Part shown: positions 1-8,840 of the stretch, piece after piece
Layout: every line of letters starts with the position of its first letter
Position numbering within the stretch: position 1 is the stretch's first letter
NCBI RefSeq assembly: GCF_038443385.1
Contig: NZ_CP151726.1
Coordinates: 2,294,001-2,358,000, forward strand
Length of the DNA stretch: 64,000 nucleotides
Direction: 5' to 3'
DNA from: Stieleria varia
GTDB lineage: Bacteria > Planctomycetota > Planctomycetia > Pirellulales > Pirellulaceae
The notes under the pieces: model-generated
What the model saw: only the letters and a program-made list of their open reading frames with translations
Told to the model about the DNA's origin: nothing
The model's database searches: none
Made by a program: the position numbers and the translations under genes

Positions 1-79
1 ATATTGCGCTTCACAACTTGATTCGAATGATGCGGTTTTGGGTGGTCTGCCCTTGGCCTGCATCGCTGGATACCCACTC

Positions 80-676
80 ATGTCACTGGGATTTCAACCG
101 TCCGATCCGTCTGTCACTCGTTGGCTGCAGGAACTGCGTCAGGGCGATGAACGTGCGGCCCGTCTGCTGTGGGATTTTTTCCGTACTCGAATGCTGAATC
201 TTGCGAGGAAGCAGATAGGCCAAGGTGGGGCGGCCGCTTACGACGAAGAAGATGTCGCTTTGAGTGCCTTTGCCGCTCTCTGTGATCGTGTTCGTCAAGG
301 CTCGTACGAGATGCTGGGTGACCGCGTCGAGCTATGGCAGTTGATTTCCGTCATTCTGATGAACAAGGGGCGTAACCGAGCTCGTTCCGAAGCCCGGACT
401 CGTCGAGGCGGTCGTCTGACACGGCAGGAACTGTCCGAAGAACTCTTGGCGAGCATCGGTTGCGACGATTCGGATCCGGCGCTGACATTGTCGATGCAAG
501 ATGAATGTCGTCGCCTACTCACCATGTTGGAGCGACATGAAGTTCAATTGGTTGCGCTTTTGCGAGTCGAAGGATACACGAATGAGGAGATTGCAAAGCA
601 ACTGGGGTGCACGAGACGTTCCGTACAACGCAGGATCAATTTGATTCGCAAGCTCTGGTCTGGGGAAATCGAATGA
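80..676 (+). CDS. ECF-type RNA polymerase sigma factor
   Basis: A 198-residue sigma-70-like factor, presumed to direct RNA polymerase to a small regulon. The N-terminal half (about residues 10-80, with RQGDERAARLLWDFF and DEEDVALSAFAALCD) resembles region 2. The C-terminal half (LERHEVQLVALLRVEGYTN, EEIAKQLGCTRRSVQRRI) is a clear region 4 helix-turn-helix. An ATG at 38 is also in frame, but the ATG at 80 starts the family-like sequence and is preferred. The gene overlaps the next one by 4 bases, so the sigma factor and kinase are probably made together. ECF factors linked to Ser/Thr kinases are typical of Planctomycetes. The linkage suggests, but does not show, control by phosphorylation. Confidence 0.9.
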   Translation: MSLGFQPSDPSVTRWLQELRQGDERAARLLWDFFRTRMLNLARKQIGQGGAAAYDEEDVALSAFAALCDRVRQGSYEMLGDRVELWQLISVILMNKGRNRARSEARTRRGGRLTRQELSEELLASIGCDDSDPALTLSMQDECRRLLTMLERHEVQLVALLRVEGYTNEEIAKQLGCTRRSVQRRINLIRKLWSGEIE

Positions 677-3600
677 GTGATCGTTCGAGTGAAAGGATCA
701 GACGTCAGAGCCTGGAACTGGAGGATCTTTGCAGCGACTTCGAAAATCAGTGGAAGCCCGAGATGCCGTTCGGCTCGCTCGTTGCTGAGTTTTTGGAGCT
801 TGCCGATCCGTCCTTGAGAGACGAGTTGGCCGTCGAGCTTTTTGCTTGCGACATCGAGTTGCGGTCGGCACAGGAGCAAGTCTTCAGTCGCGAGGACTAT
901 CACGAGCGATTTCCGGATCGGGAATTGGCAATCGACAGCGCGTTCCGCTTGCTCGATGCCGAGTGGGATTTGGCAGATTGCGATGCCCAAGCACAACCGC
1001 CGACTCAACTAGGTGACTTTCAAATCATCCGTGAAATCGGCCGAGGCGGCATGGGGATCGTCTACGAAGCCTCGCAGCAATCATTGGGCAGACGCGTCGC
1101 AATCAAGACTTTGTTTGTGCATCCGATGCTCCACTCAGATGCCGTTAAGAGGTTTTCGCGTGAATCTCGCACGATCGCAACGCTGCACCACACCAACATT
1201 GTTGACGTTTTTGGCAGCGGGGTGGATTCCGGCGTGCATTATTTTGCGATGCAGCTTGTCGAAGGCAGCAGCTTGCGAGGGCTGATTCGTCAGCGGCAAC
1301 GGCAACGCGGCGAGCTAGGCTTGCCGTCGCAAGGTGAAAAGAGTCATCACAGGGAGACTGCCAGGATCGGTTGCCAGGTTGCCCGGGCCTTGGCATATGC
1401 TCATGGCCAGGGCGTTCTGCACCGAGACATCAAGCCATCTAATTTGCTGTTGGGTAAGGATGGTGAAGTCAAAGTGACTGATTTTGGATTGGCAAAACTT
1501 GGCCAAGAAGACGACGGCTCGACGAAAGTTGGTGACGTCATCGGGACTCTTCGCTACCTGCCGCCAGAGTCGATCGATGGACAATGGGATCAGCGTGGTG
1601 ACGTCTATGGACTGGGCGTCACTCTGTATGAAATGCTCACGTTGCGGCCGGCATTCAACGAAGGCAATCGAGCGAAGACGCTGGATCAGATCTCAAGCGG
1701 GAACGTGGTTCGTCCGCGAAGTATTGATTCGAGCATCGATCGGGACTTAGAGACCGTCGTGATGAAGGCAATGGCACGCGAACCCGGGGACCGTTACCAA
1801 ACGGCGCAGGCGATGGCGGACGACCTGCAGCGATTTCTCAATCTGGAGACCATCCGTGCTCGACGCGCCGGATATGCCGAACGATTGTGGAAATGGTCTC
1901 GTCGAAGCCCTGCCATGGCGGCTCTGTGGGCGCTTTTGATGTTCGTCGCGGTGATCGGCGTTCCCGTTCTGTCCACCTTGTGGCACCGCGCAACGTTGGC
2001 GAGTGTAGAAGCCGATCAGCGTCGAGCCGAAGCCGAGCAGGCACGAGAGTTGTCCGATGTGAGGGACTATGGCAGCCGGATTCAACTGGCACATAAATTT
2101 GCGGAAGACGGGATCGCTCCGGAAGCGTTGCAAGTGTTGGATGGCGTCGTCGGTGATCCGTCCAGCGACCGGCGGTTACACAGGACGGATCGTCGCGATT
2201 GGGAGTGGCACTTCCTGCATGAGCAACTCGATAGCTCCACCATGACTTTGCAAGGTCATACCGGTCTGATTCATTGTGTGGCAGTTAGCCCTGGTGACAA
2301 GCTCATCGCCACGGTTGGTGGCTCTTCGCGGAAAATGAACCTGGAGCAAACGCCCGGAGAGGTCATCGTATGGGATGCCAGGACGGGTGAACAAAAGCTT
2401 GTCCTGCCCGGAGGCTCGACAGGTGTGACGGGGGCCGCGTTCAGTCCCGATGGAGACCGATTGGCAACCATCAGCTTCAGAGCGATCGAAAACAGTAATG
2501 ATCCGCCCGGTGCAATTAAGATTTGGGATACATCCAACGGCAGATTGTTGCAAACGATCGAACAAACCGGCGAATACCCCGAGCGTTTGCTCTCTGGACT
2601 CTTGGGCAGAAGCGTTCTGCCCGGCATTCGATACAGCAACGACGGAAAGTGGCTCATTTCTTGGCCCGAACCGGTCGAGATTCGTGACGCCCGATCCGGT
2701 GAATTGGTGCGGTCGGTGCCAGGGGCATCGGTCGACTTACTGCCCGACGGTCGGTTGTTGGCCAAGCCGTTGCGTGGGCCGTTGCGCGTCTTCGATGTGG
2801 AGTCCGGCAAAGAACTCTCAAAGCTATCGACAATCTTTCATCCGTTGTACGAAATTGCTGCGGATGCAGATGGGAAAAGTCTGTTCGGCTTGTTTAAGGA
2901 TCACGCGTATGTTTGGGATCTCCCAGCGAGGAAGTTTCGTGCGATTCCAGCAACGGACATCCAATGGGGAACTTTCGTGCCAGGTGGTGAGCAGTTTGTG
3001 TTTGGAGACCGACGCGGATTGCTGCACTTTGTCTCGTTAGATAACGGCCAGCGTCAGCAGTTGCGAATGGGGCATCGCTCCTCTATCTCACATGGCGCGT
3101 TCAGTCATGATGGACGCTGGCTGGTGACCGCAAGCCACGATGGTTCGGCGCGGATTTGGGACTTGCAAAAGAATACACATTCGCGTGTGATTGAGACTCG
3201 CCTCGGTAGTGATGCGATCGGTGACATACAATTTGGTCGTGTCGGTGAACGGGTTTTGTTTGCCGCGAGGCAGAAAATGGATCGGCCCGGCGTGGTCGGC
3301 TGGCACGATCTGGATTCGAGTGACAGCGATTCGGTGGAGCTGCAAACGACCTTCTATTCCAATTGGCCGCGAACCGATTTTGCTTTCAGCGCCGATGGCC
3401 GGTTCCTGGCAGCTCCCGCAGCGGAAAGCCAGCCACCGTCGCCCACTCAAAACATCGGCTTCGCTCAATCCAAGCGAATCCATATTTGGTCGGGAGATTC
3501 ATTGAACTTGCTGGATTCGATCGAAGTCGGTTTGTCCGAAATCGAATGCATCGCTTGGAGTCGGGACGCAAAGAGACTCGCCGTTGCAGGCACAAATGAT

Positions 3601-4203
3601 AAGAAAATGGTCGTTCTGGTTTTCTTGCTTGAACATTCCGCCGATCCGACCGTTTTGCATGTCCAAGCCAAATCTCACAGCGTTCAATCAGACGAAGAGC
3701 AAGCGATGGCGATGGCTTTTCATCCTGACGGGGAACAGTTGGCTGTCGGGACCGATCAAGGAATCCAAATGTATGTCCTCCACCCGGACGGGAAATTAAA
3801 ACCGGGTGTTCGTTTTCCGAAAACTGTCTCGAAAGCCGTTTTTCTCGACTTTTCGCCCCTGGGAGATCGGCTGGCAGCCGCCAGACACGGGCAACATGAC
3901 GTTGCGGTATGCGATGTAAACTCCGGGCAAATTGTTTACGAAGTCCCGTCCTTTCACGATGTGGGCTGTGTCCGATTCAGTCCGAACGGACGGCGACTGG
4001 CCATGGTCGGCTATGAGAGCATCGTTGATTTGCGTGACGCAGAGACAGGCGTCCGATTGATGGCGCTTCGTGGAGCCAGTTTGGGACCCGGACGAATTGG
4101 CTTTACTCCACGCGTAATCTTTAGCCCCGATGGTCGACGTATCGCGACCAATGATTGGCAGGGACGCATCACGGTTTGGGGGATTGACGCATCTCTACCA
4201 TGA
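673..4203 (+). CDS. Membrane Ser/Thr protein kinase with C-terminal WD40 propeller
   Basis: A 1176-residue kinase. The start at 673 gives an ATGA overlap with the sigma gene; an in-frame ATG at 607 would overlap it by 70 bases and is rejected. The kinase domain runs from about residue 115 to 385: glycine loop IGRGGMGIVYEA, ATP lysine K145, HRDIKPSN with catalytic D252, DFG with D270, and GTLRYLPPES. A hydrophobic segment near residues 412-435 is the probable membrane anchor. The remaining ~650 residues hold repeated WD40-type blades (for example FSHDGRWLVTASHDGSARIW). The kinase would be cytoplasmic and the propeller on the other side of the membrane. It probably forms a signalling pair with the upstream sigma factor. 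Confidence 0.93.
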   Translation: MSDRSSERIRRQSLELEDLCSDFENQWKPEMPFGSLVAEFLELADPSLRDELAVELFACDIELRSAQEQVFSREDYHERFPDRELAIDSAFRLLDAEWDLADCDAQAQPPTQLGDFQIIREIGRGGMGIVYEASQQSLGRRVAIKTLFVHPMLHSDAVKRFSRESRTIATLHHTNIVDVFGSGVDSGVHYFAMQLVEGSSLRGLIRQRQRQRGELGLPSQGEKSHHRETARIGCQVARALAYAHGQGVLHRDIKPSNLLLGKDGEVKVTDFGLAKLGQEDDGSTKVGDVIGTLRYLPPESIDGQWDQRGDVYGLGVTLYEMLTLRPAFNEGNRAKTLDQISSGNVVRPRSIDSSIDRDLETVVMKAMAREPGDRYQTAQAMADDLQRFLNLETIRARRAGYAERLWKWSRRSPAMAALWALLMFVAVIGVPVLSTLWHRATLASVEADQRRAEAEQARELSDVRDYGSRIQLAHKFAEDGIAPEALQVLDGVVGDPSSDRRLHRTDRRDWEWHFLHEQLDSSTMTLQGHTGLIHCVAVSPGDKLIATVGGSSRKMNLEQTPGEVIVWDARTGEQKLVLPGGSTGVTGAAFSPDGDRLATISFRAIENSNDPPGAIKIWDTSNGRLLQTIEQTGEYPERLLSGLLGRSVLPGIRYSNDGKWLISWPEPVEIRDARSGELVRSVPGASVDLLPDGRLLAKPLRGPLRVFDVESGKELSKLSTIFHPLYEIAADADGKSLFGLFKDHAYVWDLPARKFRAIPATDIQWGTFVPGGEQFVFGDRRGLLHFVSLDNGQRQQLRMGHRSSISHGAFSHDGRWLVTASHDGSARIWDLQKNTHSRVIETRLGSDAIGDIQFGRVGERVLFAARQKMDRPGVVGWHDLDSSDSDSVELQTTFYSNWPRTDFAFSADGRFLAAPAAESQPPSPTQNIGFAQSKRIHIWSGDSLNLLDSIEVGLSEIECIAWSRDAKRLAVAGTNDKKMVVLVFLLEHSADPTVLHVQAKSHSVQSDEEQAMAMAFHPDGEQLAVGTDQGIQMYVLHPDGKLKPGVRFPKTVSKAVFLDFSPLGDRLAAARHGQHDVAVCDVNSGQIVYEVPSFHDVGCVRFSPNGRRLAMVGYESIVDLRDAETGVRLMALRGASLGPGRIGFTPRVIFSPDGRRIATNDWQGRITVWGIDASLP

Positions 4204-4257
4204 AAGCGGATTTGGGGCACAGGCGTTAGTGACGCAGCCGTTACACATGGATCACTT

Positions 4258-4303
4258 AAAAGCCTGTAGCCCCATCACCGCAAACGGTGAACAGGCTTTT
4301 CAT
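4258..4303 (+). terminator. Terminator-like nested hairpin after the kinase gene
   Basis: A 10-bp perfect outer stem (4258-4267 with 4291-4300) and an inner 6-bp stem (4275-4280 with 4285-4290), ending in a short T run. It lies 54 bases after the kinase stop codon, as expected for an intrinsic terminator. From 4304 to 4785 I recognise nothing beyond G- and A-rich low-complexity sequence near 4648-4680. Confidence 0.65.
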
Positions 4304-4785
4304 TCAGTTTCCTGACATTGGCTCAGTCGCGCCATGTCTGATCGGACTTTCTGGCCCACCACCATTTCCTTCGTGTTTTTACTTTCTGTTCATTCCAATT
4401 CATGCGAGGGCTCGAATGAATGCTCGTGCAGAAGACGAGTCGACCCGCACGTCAAACGCTTCGAGAGTTTCACTTCAATGCCATCCTGGTTAGGTGCCGA
4501 TTCCCTGGTGTGTTGGCGAATGATTCCGCAGGTGTTGCACTGAAGTTCAAAAACGCGACATGAATGTGAATTCCTTTTCCAAACTCATTAGCATGCTGCT
4601 ACACCAGGGGCTCTCCTCCATAGAACACCGAAGCGGCCGGCGAAAGTGACGGGGGGGAGGGGGATTTTTGGAAAAAATTTCAGGGACTCGACTTGGTCTG
4701 CTTTTGCGATTCTTTCGGATCGCCACCACCTCACCCTCAGCTTGCGCCCGGCGGGGTCGCGAGCTGTTCGCGAAAACATACATGG

Positions 4786-4882
4786 GGGACGTGCGAAAAA
4801 TGAGTGTCCTGTCTCGTTGCAACAATCACGCGGAGCGATGATTGCTACGTGGATTTCGCGACACTCGTTTTCCGCACGTCCC
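4786..4882. repeat. 97-bp palindromic repeat, copy 1
   Basis: The ends gggacgtgcg (4786-4795) and cgcacgtccc (4873-4882) are exact inverted repeats, and the symmetry continues inward for about 25 bases with few mismatches. The core aatcacgcggagcgatgatt forms a second small stem. A copy of the same length and very similar sequence lies at 8577-8673. There is no coding capacity. The size and symmetry fit a MITE or REP-like element. It sits just beyond the stop codon of the LRR gene. Confidence 0.85.
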
Positions 4883-4895
4883 GAGCAATCGTCTG

Positions 4896-7202
4896 CTACC
4901 GGCCCGACTGCACCGTTATCTTTTTATCAGGCGTTGCCTCCTGCAATCGATCAATGCCCGTCTGGGTCACACGCGTCGATTCAATGTTGAGATAGTGCAA
5001 ATTCGCGAGCCCATTCAGTTTTGCGAGCCCCTCGTCGCTCACGGCAGTGTCCGCTAGTATAAGTGACTTCAATGCGGGAAGTTTACTGATGGCATCCATC
5101 GCGTCGTCTCCAATCGAGGTTGTCGCTAGCGAGAGCCACTTGAGCTTTTGGAACTTGCTGATCGGCTCAATCATGGCATCGGTGATGCCTGGGCCGAACA
5201 AGCTCAACCGGGTCAAGTTCAAGGCGCTAAGTTGGTCCAGGTAATTTTTGTCGATCACCGAACCCTCGAAGGTAAGCGTCGTCAGGCTGTCAAGCTTTTT
5301 AACTTGCTCGAAGACCTCACTGGTAACACCAGGGTTTTCTCGCAAGGTCAGCATCTGAAGCGATTTCAGGCTGCCTAGCTCTTTCAGCGACGCGTTTGTC
5401 ACACGCGGGCATCCGCTTACGTTAAGCAACGTAATCTTGCCTTTGGTAGCGAGTCCTTCGATCAGCGAACGGATGCCGTCGTCCGTAAACCGCCCGCCGA
5501 TCAATTGGAGATTCGACAAACTCGCAAGTTGCGTCAAGGTTTTGATACATTCATCGCCGACGGACTCCGATTTGATATAGATCGATTCCAGATCCACTCG
5601 CTCGCCAAGAGCGTGGATACCAGCGTCTGTTACCTTGTCCGAATCGATGAAAATCCCTTTTAGCTGCACGCCCTTAAGCATCTTGAGATGTTCGTCCGTG
5701 CTCACATCACGCAATAGAAAAACCGTTGAGAGGTCCGTTTCTTTCTTCAGCTTCTCCACCATCTCGTTGGTGAGCTCCGCCCGTAAATGCGCATTCTTTC
5801 CACCGGAGACGGGATTGTTGGTGAAACCGATCGCCGCAGGTGGAAGGACCGCACCGACAGGACCGACGCCGCCTTTGGACGTAGTGACCCGAGCCAATTG
5901 TGGAAGTGCCTCCTGCAGTCGGGCGGCCCCCTTTTCGGTTACGTCCGTGTCTCGGAGCGTGACGTATCGCAGTTTGTTGAGTCCCTCCAAGTGCCCAAGT
6001 CCCCGATCGGTGATTTGTGCGTCACTGATGTAGAGTCGGGTCAGTTCTCCCAAACTTGCGAGGAACGTCATGCTGGCGTCGTCGATCGATGTTTTGAACA
6101 GAGAGAGATCGACGAGCGGAGCTTGCCCAAGAGCCTTCCAGCCTTCCGCGGTGATGTCTGGCGACAGCGAGATTCTCAAATCTAGCGGTATTTTGATCTC
6201 AGCCAACTCTTGACAGTCATGGTCCTGGATTCTCTTGACAGAAAGATCCAACTCGCTGAGGTGCGAACACTGATTGATCCAACTTGAAAAACCGATCGCT
6301 ATCTCGGGATCATTCAATGTCAACTTGTCAATTTGGCGGATCTCGGACAAGTATTCGAGTGCCTCGCTGCCGTCAAGTTCATACAGCGCAAGTGATCGCA
6401 AGCCGCTGATTTTTGCGAGGTGCCGTACTCCTGCGGCGGTCACTCGCATCTTGTGCACCGTCAAATTGTCGAGCGACGCCATTTCGGTGAGGCTGTGTAG
6501 CCCCTCATTGGTGACAGAACAGTTCATCAGCTGCAGATGAGTAAGCTGTCGTGCATTGACCAGGGACTTCAACCCCGCATCGGTGATTTCGACGCCCGTC
6601 AATGTCGCTGATCGAAGCGACGGCAGGCGACTTAATTTTGCAACCTCACGATCGCGGGCAACGCTCACGGAGAAGATTTCATCTTTGGTGCCCCGATGAA
6701 TTCGTGCGCCTGCCTGAATCAATGCTTCCACGGCACGATCTTCATCCGTCATCGTGAGGTTCTTGAGCTTGCTGGCTGCAAGGTTGGCAATGCGACCGGT
6801 GGGATGGGTCGCCAGACGTCTCAGCGCGGCCAACGCCGCATCCGAGTTGTTTTTTTCTTTGTCTTGGCAGATTTCGGCGAGAGCCTCCAAGCACCGTGAA
6901 CTCGATTCCAAATCCGCTGAATTGGTGCCCTGCTCTAAAGCATCGATCGCGTCTTTTCCGCTGGCGACAAGAGCTCGAAAAGCCGTTTGACGCTGCTGGA
7001 ACTGGTTGCTGCCGAGGTCCGAAATGGCCTGGGCAATTTCCGATCGTGATTGGAGGTCCGAATCGCCTCCGTTTGTCTTCGATGATTCCCGGTCGGTGGT
7101 CTGCGCTGACACGTCGGCGACGTCGCAGATCAACGATCCAATGAAGCTCACGCTGACGACGAGCGTCAACAGTGCCAAACGGTCATACAGTTTTCTGCTC
7201 AT
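4896..7202 (-). CDS. Secreted leucine-rich-repeat protein
   Basis: A 768-residue protein. The ATG at 7202 gives a signal peptide (MSRKLYDRLALLTLVVSV, then a small-residue region ending in SAQ); the longer frame from 7235 adds only an unlikely extension. After a helical segment (residues ~40-150) come about 20 leucine-rich repeats of the planctomycete type, with recurring L..L.L....ITD.GL..L..L patterns such as ITDAGLKSLVNARQLTHLQL and ITDRGLGHLEGLNKLRYVTL. Such domains bind proteins or act as scaffolds. No enzymatic motif is visible, so the ligand is unknown. Export or periplasmic location is inferred from the signal peptide. Confidence 0.85.
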   Translation of the reverse strand: MSRKLYDRLALLTLVVSVSFIGSLICDVADVSAQTTDRESSKTNGGDSDLQSRSEIAQAISDLGSNQFQQRQTAFRALVASGKDAIDALEQGTNSADLESSSRCLEALAEICQDKEKNNSDAALAALRRLATHPTGRIANLAASKLKNLTMTDEDRAVEALIQAGARIHRGTKDEIFSVSVARDREVAKLSRLPSLRSATLTGVEITDAGLKSLVNARQLTHLQLMNCSVTNEGLHSLTEMASLDNLTVHKMRVTAAGVRHLAKISGLRSLALYELDGSEALEYLSEIRQIDKLTLNDPEIAIGFSSWINQCSHLSELDLSVKRIQDHDCQELAEIKIPLDLRISLSPDITAEGWKALGQAPLVDLSLFKTSIDDASMTFLASLGELTRLYISDAQITDRGLGHLEGLNKLRYVTLRDTDVTEKGAARLQEALPQLARVTTSKGGVGPVGAVLPPAAIGFTNNPVSGGKNAHLRAELTNEMVEKLKKETDLSTVFLLRDVSTDEHLKMLKGVQLKGIFIDSDKVTDAGIHALGERVDLESIYIKSESVGDECIKTLTQLASLSNLQLIGGRFTDDGIRSLIEGLATKGKITLLNVSGCPRVTNASLKELGSLKSLQMLTLRENPGVTSEVFEQVKKLDSLTTLTFEGSVIDKNYLDQLSALNLTRLSLFGPGITDAMIEPISKFQKLKWLSLATTSIGDDAMDAISKLPALKSLILADTAVSDEGLAKLNGLANLHYLNIESTRVTQTGIDRLQEATPDKKITVQSGR

Positions 7203-7333
7203 GTTATGTCCGGTATGAAGTTGACGGGAGTTCAATTGATCGCATCAACGTTATCGTACAGCAAACTGACGCGCCCAAGCGAAGGCTTCTCGTGCTTCCC
7301 CCGCGGCTTAGCCGGAATCGTTGGGGCACGAAA

Positions 7334-7353
7334 CCTGGGACTAGCGTCCCAGG
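7334..7353. repeat. Short palindrome just after the XylR-like gene
   Basis: cctgggac (7334-7341) and gtcccagg (7346-7353) form a perfect 8-bp stem with a 4-base loop. It lies 2 bases beyond the stop of the XylR-like gene on its coding strand. It may serve as a terminator, though no long T run follows, or it may be a dispersed repeat unit. The Ala/Glu-rich tail of the regulator is encoded by the adjacent GC-rich triplet run. Confidence 0.6.
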
Positions 7354-7355
7354 CT

Positions 7356-8552
7356 TTACGCCTCCGCCGCCTCCGCGGTTTTCAGCGACGAGCCATGCGT
7401 TCGTTTTCCTTGGCGGTACTCGAGCGGAGTGACTCCGATGTATTGACGGAATGCTTGCGACAGGGAGGCTCCGGATGCTAATCCAGATTCGGTTGCGATT
7501 GACGAAACCGATCGGTCTGTATCGAGCAACAAACGGCAAGCATGCTCGAGTCGGACGCGGCGAATCTCCACCGCAGGGCTGCGCTTCAGTAAAAGGCGAA
7601 AGCGTTGTTCGAGTCGGCGACGCGAGATGGGAAAGGCACGCGTCAAATCGGCGACGTTGATGCCTTCCGTGGCGTGGTCGCGAATGTATCGGAGAATCTC
7701 TGCGATTTCTTCGTCGCCGATGGCAAGGATTTCCGTCGAATGCCGTGATCTCACTCGCAGCGGGGCGATCCATTTGGTGCGTTTCGGCGTGGTCGCTCCA
7801 TCCATCATCCGTGAGAGTATCGTTGCCGCGGTTTCTCCGATCCGATGGCTTGCCAATTCAATGGCGGAGATCTGCGGCGATGCCACGTTGCAAAGCAACT
7901 CGTCATCGTCGCCGGAAAGAATTGCCACGTCGTCTGGAACGCGAATGCCTTCTAACGTGCAGATCTCGATCAACTGCCGAGCCGGATACGGGTCTGCGGC
8001 AAACACTCCGAGTGGTCTTGGAAGCCGAGCCAGCCATCGTTGCACGTTCGCATGATTGGTCAGCCATCCGCTCTGGTCGTCGCTGTCGGTTTGGTACAGC
8101 GCGCACTGAAATCCCTCCCGCGTCACCGTGCGAACAAAGGATTCCGATCTGACGTCGGAGTAGCGGCCAATCGGTGGAGCATAACAGGCAAAATTGGCAA
8201 TTCCATGATTGCGAAGATGGTCAAACGCGAATCGTGCGCGAGCGTTGTCGTCGGTTGCCACGCGAGCAAACCAACTTTGCTTGGGCACCATCGCCGAAAC
8301 GTCTACGACCGGCAGTTTCAGTTGTTTCACATGTCGGGTCAGCGACGTCGTTCGCAGTGATGCGATGATGCCGTCGCCTTTCCAGACCTTGGGCAATCGC
8401 AGTCGCCCCTGCGCGTCCCGGGGAGCAATCAAAACGGTCCAGCCGTTGTTTCTCGCGGCTCGGCAAACCGACTCGACCACATTGCGTCCCCATGAATCGT
8501 CGGTTTCGACAAGGATCCCTACCTGACGAATTCTGTGTCCTGAGGCTGGCAT
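7356..8552 (-). CDS. XylR-like AraC-family transcriptional regulator
   Basis: A 398-residue one-component regulator, close to the length of E. coli XylR. About residues 8-270 form a LacI/periplasmic-binding-protein-like ligand domain (RQVGILVETDDSWGRNVVES, DVAILSGDDDELLCN, SPQISAIELASHRIGE). The C-terminal ~100 residues carry two AraC helix-turn-helix motifs (VADLTRAFPISRRRLEQRF and SIATESGLASGASLSQAFRQ, then GVTPLEYR). The ATG at 8552 is preferred: the longer frame from 8606 begins inside the 97-bp repeat and adds 18 unlike residues. It is divergent from the operon beginning at 8841 and is its best candidate regulator. The ligand is unknown. Confidence 0.88.
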   Translation of the reverse strand: MPASGHRIRQVGILVETDDSWGRNVVESVCRAARNNGWTVLIAPRDAQGRLRLPKVWKGDGIIASLRTTSLTRHVKQLKLPVVDVSAMVPKQSWFARVATDDNARARFAFDHLRNHGIANFACYAPPIGRYSDVRSESFVRTVTREGFQCALYQTDSDDQSGWLTNHANVQRWLARLPRPLGVFAADPYPARQLIEICTLEGIRVPDDVAILSGDDDELLCNVASPQISAIELASHRIGETAATILSRMMDGATTPKRTKWIAPLRVRSRHSTEILAIGDEEIAEILRYIRDHATEGINVADLTRAFPISRRRLEQRFRLLLKRSPAVEIRRVRLEHACRLLLDTDRSVSSIATESGLASGASLSQAFRQYIGVTPLEYRQGKRTHGSSLKTAEAAEA

Positions 8553-8576
8553 TGGATGAACACCTGAGGCTGCGGT

Positions 8577-8673
8577 GGGACGTGCGGAAAACAGTTGTCC
8601 TGTCACTTTGCAAGAATCACGCGGAGCGATGATTGCTAAATGGATTTCGCGACAGTCATTTTTCGCACGTCGC
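8577..8673. repeat. 97-bp palindromic repeat, copy 2
   Basis: Second copy of the element at 4786-4882, with the same length, the same gggacgtgcg start and the same core aatcacgcggagcgatgatt. The last bases differ slightly (cgcacgtcgc). It lies 24 bases upstream of the XylR-like start codon, so it is part of that gene's leader or promoter region. The two copies bracket the LRR and regulator genes. Confidence 0.85.
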
Positions 8674-8689
8674 TACGTAAAAGTTCTTG

Positions 8690-8736
8690 TTGACGGTTGT
8701 GCGCAATAGATTAACAAAACTGCGCAGTTGCGCAGT
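8690..8736. promoter_or_regulatory. Candidate promoter and operator of the D-amino-acid operon
   Basis: actgcgca (8719-8726) and tgcgcagt (8729-8736) form a perfect 8-bp inverted repeat with a 2-base spacer. A third TGCGCA is at 8700-8705, exactly 21 bases before the one at 8721. Direct repeats about 21 bp apart are the usual AraC-family half-site spacing. TTGACG (8690-8695) and TAACAA (8712-8717), 16 bases apart, are a weak promoter candidate overlapping these sites. The region lies between the divergent XylR-like gene and the dgcN-like gene. Regulation is inferred. Confidence 0.5.
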
Positions 8737-8840
8737 GCGGAGCCATCGAGTTGCGGATAAGATGAGCGTCACTAACAGTCGGATCGGCACACGTTCGTGG
8801 TGCCCCTCCACGCAGCATGGATTTCTGAGTGAGAAAGAAC

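Noticed and set aside
4304-4785. Possible small gene or RNA in the gap after the kinase gene
   Set aside because: Only short overlapping frames without start signals or protein-like sequence; no tRNA-like cloverleaf or other RNA I can identify.
7204-7773. Open frame of 189 codons on the minus strand
   Set aside because: It overlaps the XylR-like gene in another frame, has Arg/Pro/Ser-rich composition and no recognisable domain; a GC-driven shadow.
8553-8606. Upstream start for the XylR-like gene at 8606
   Set aside because: It begins inside the 97-bp repeat and adds residues unlike the family; the ATG at 8552 fits XylR length.
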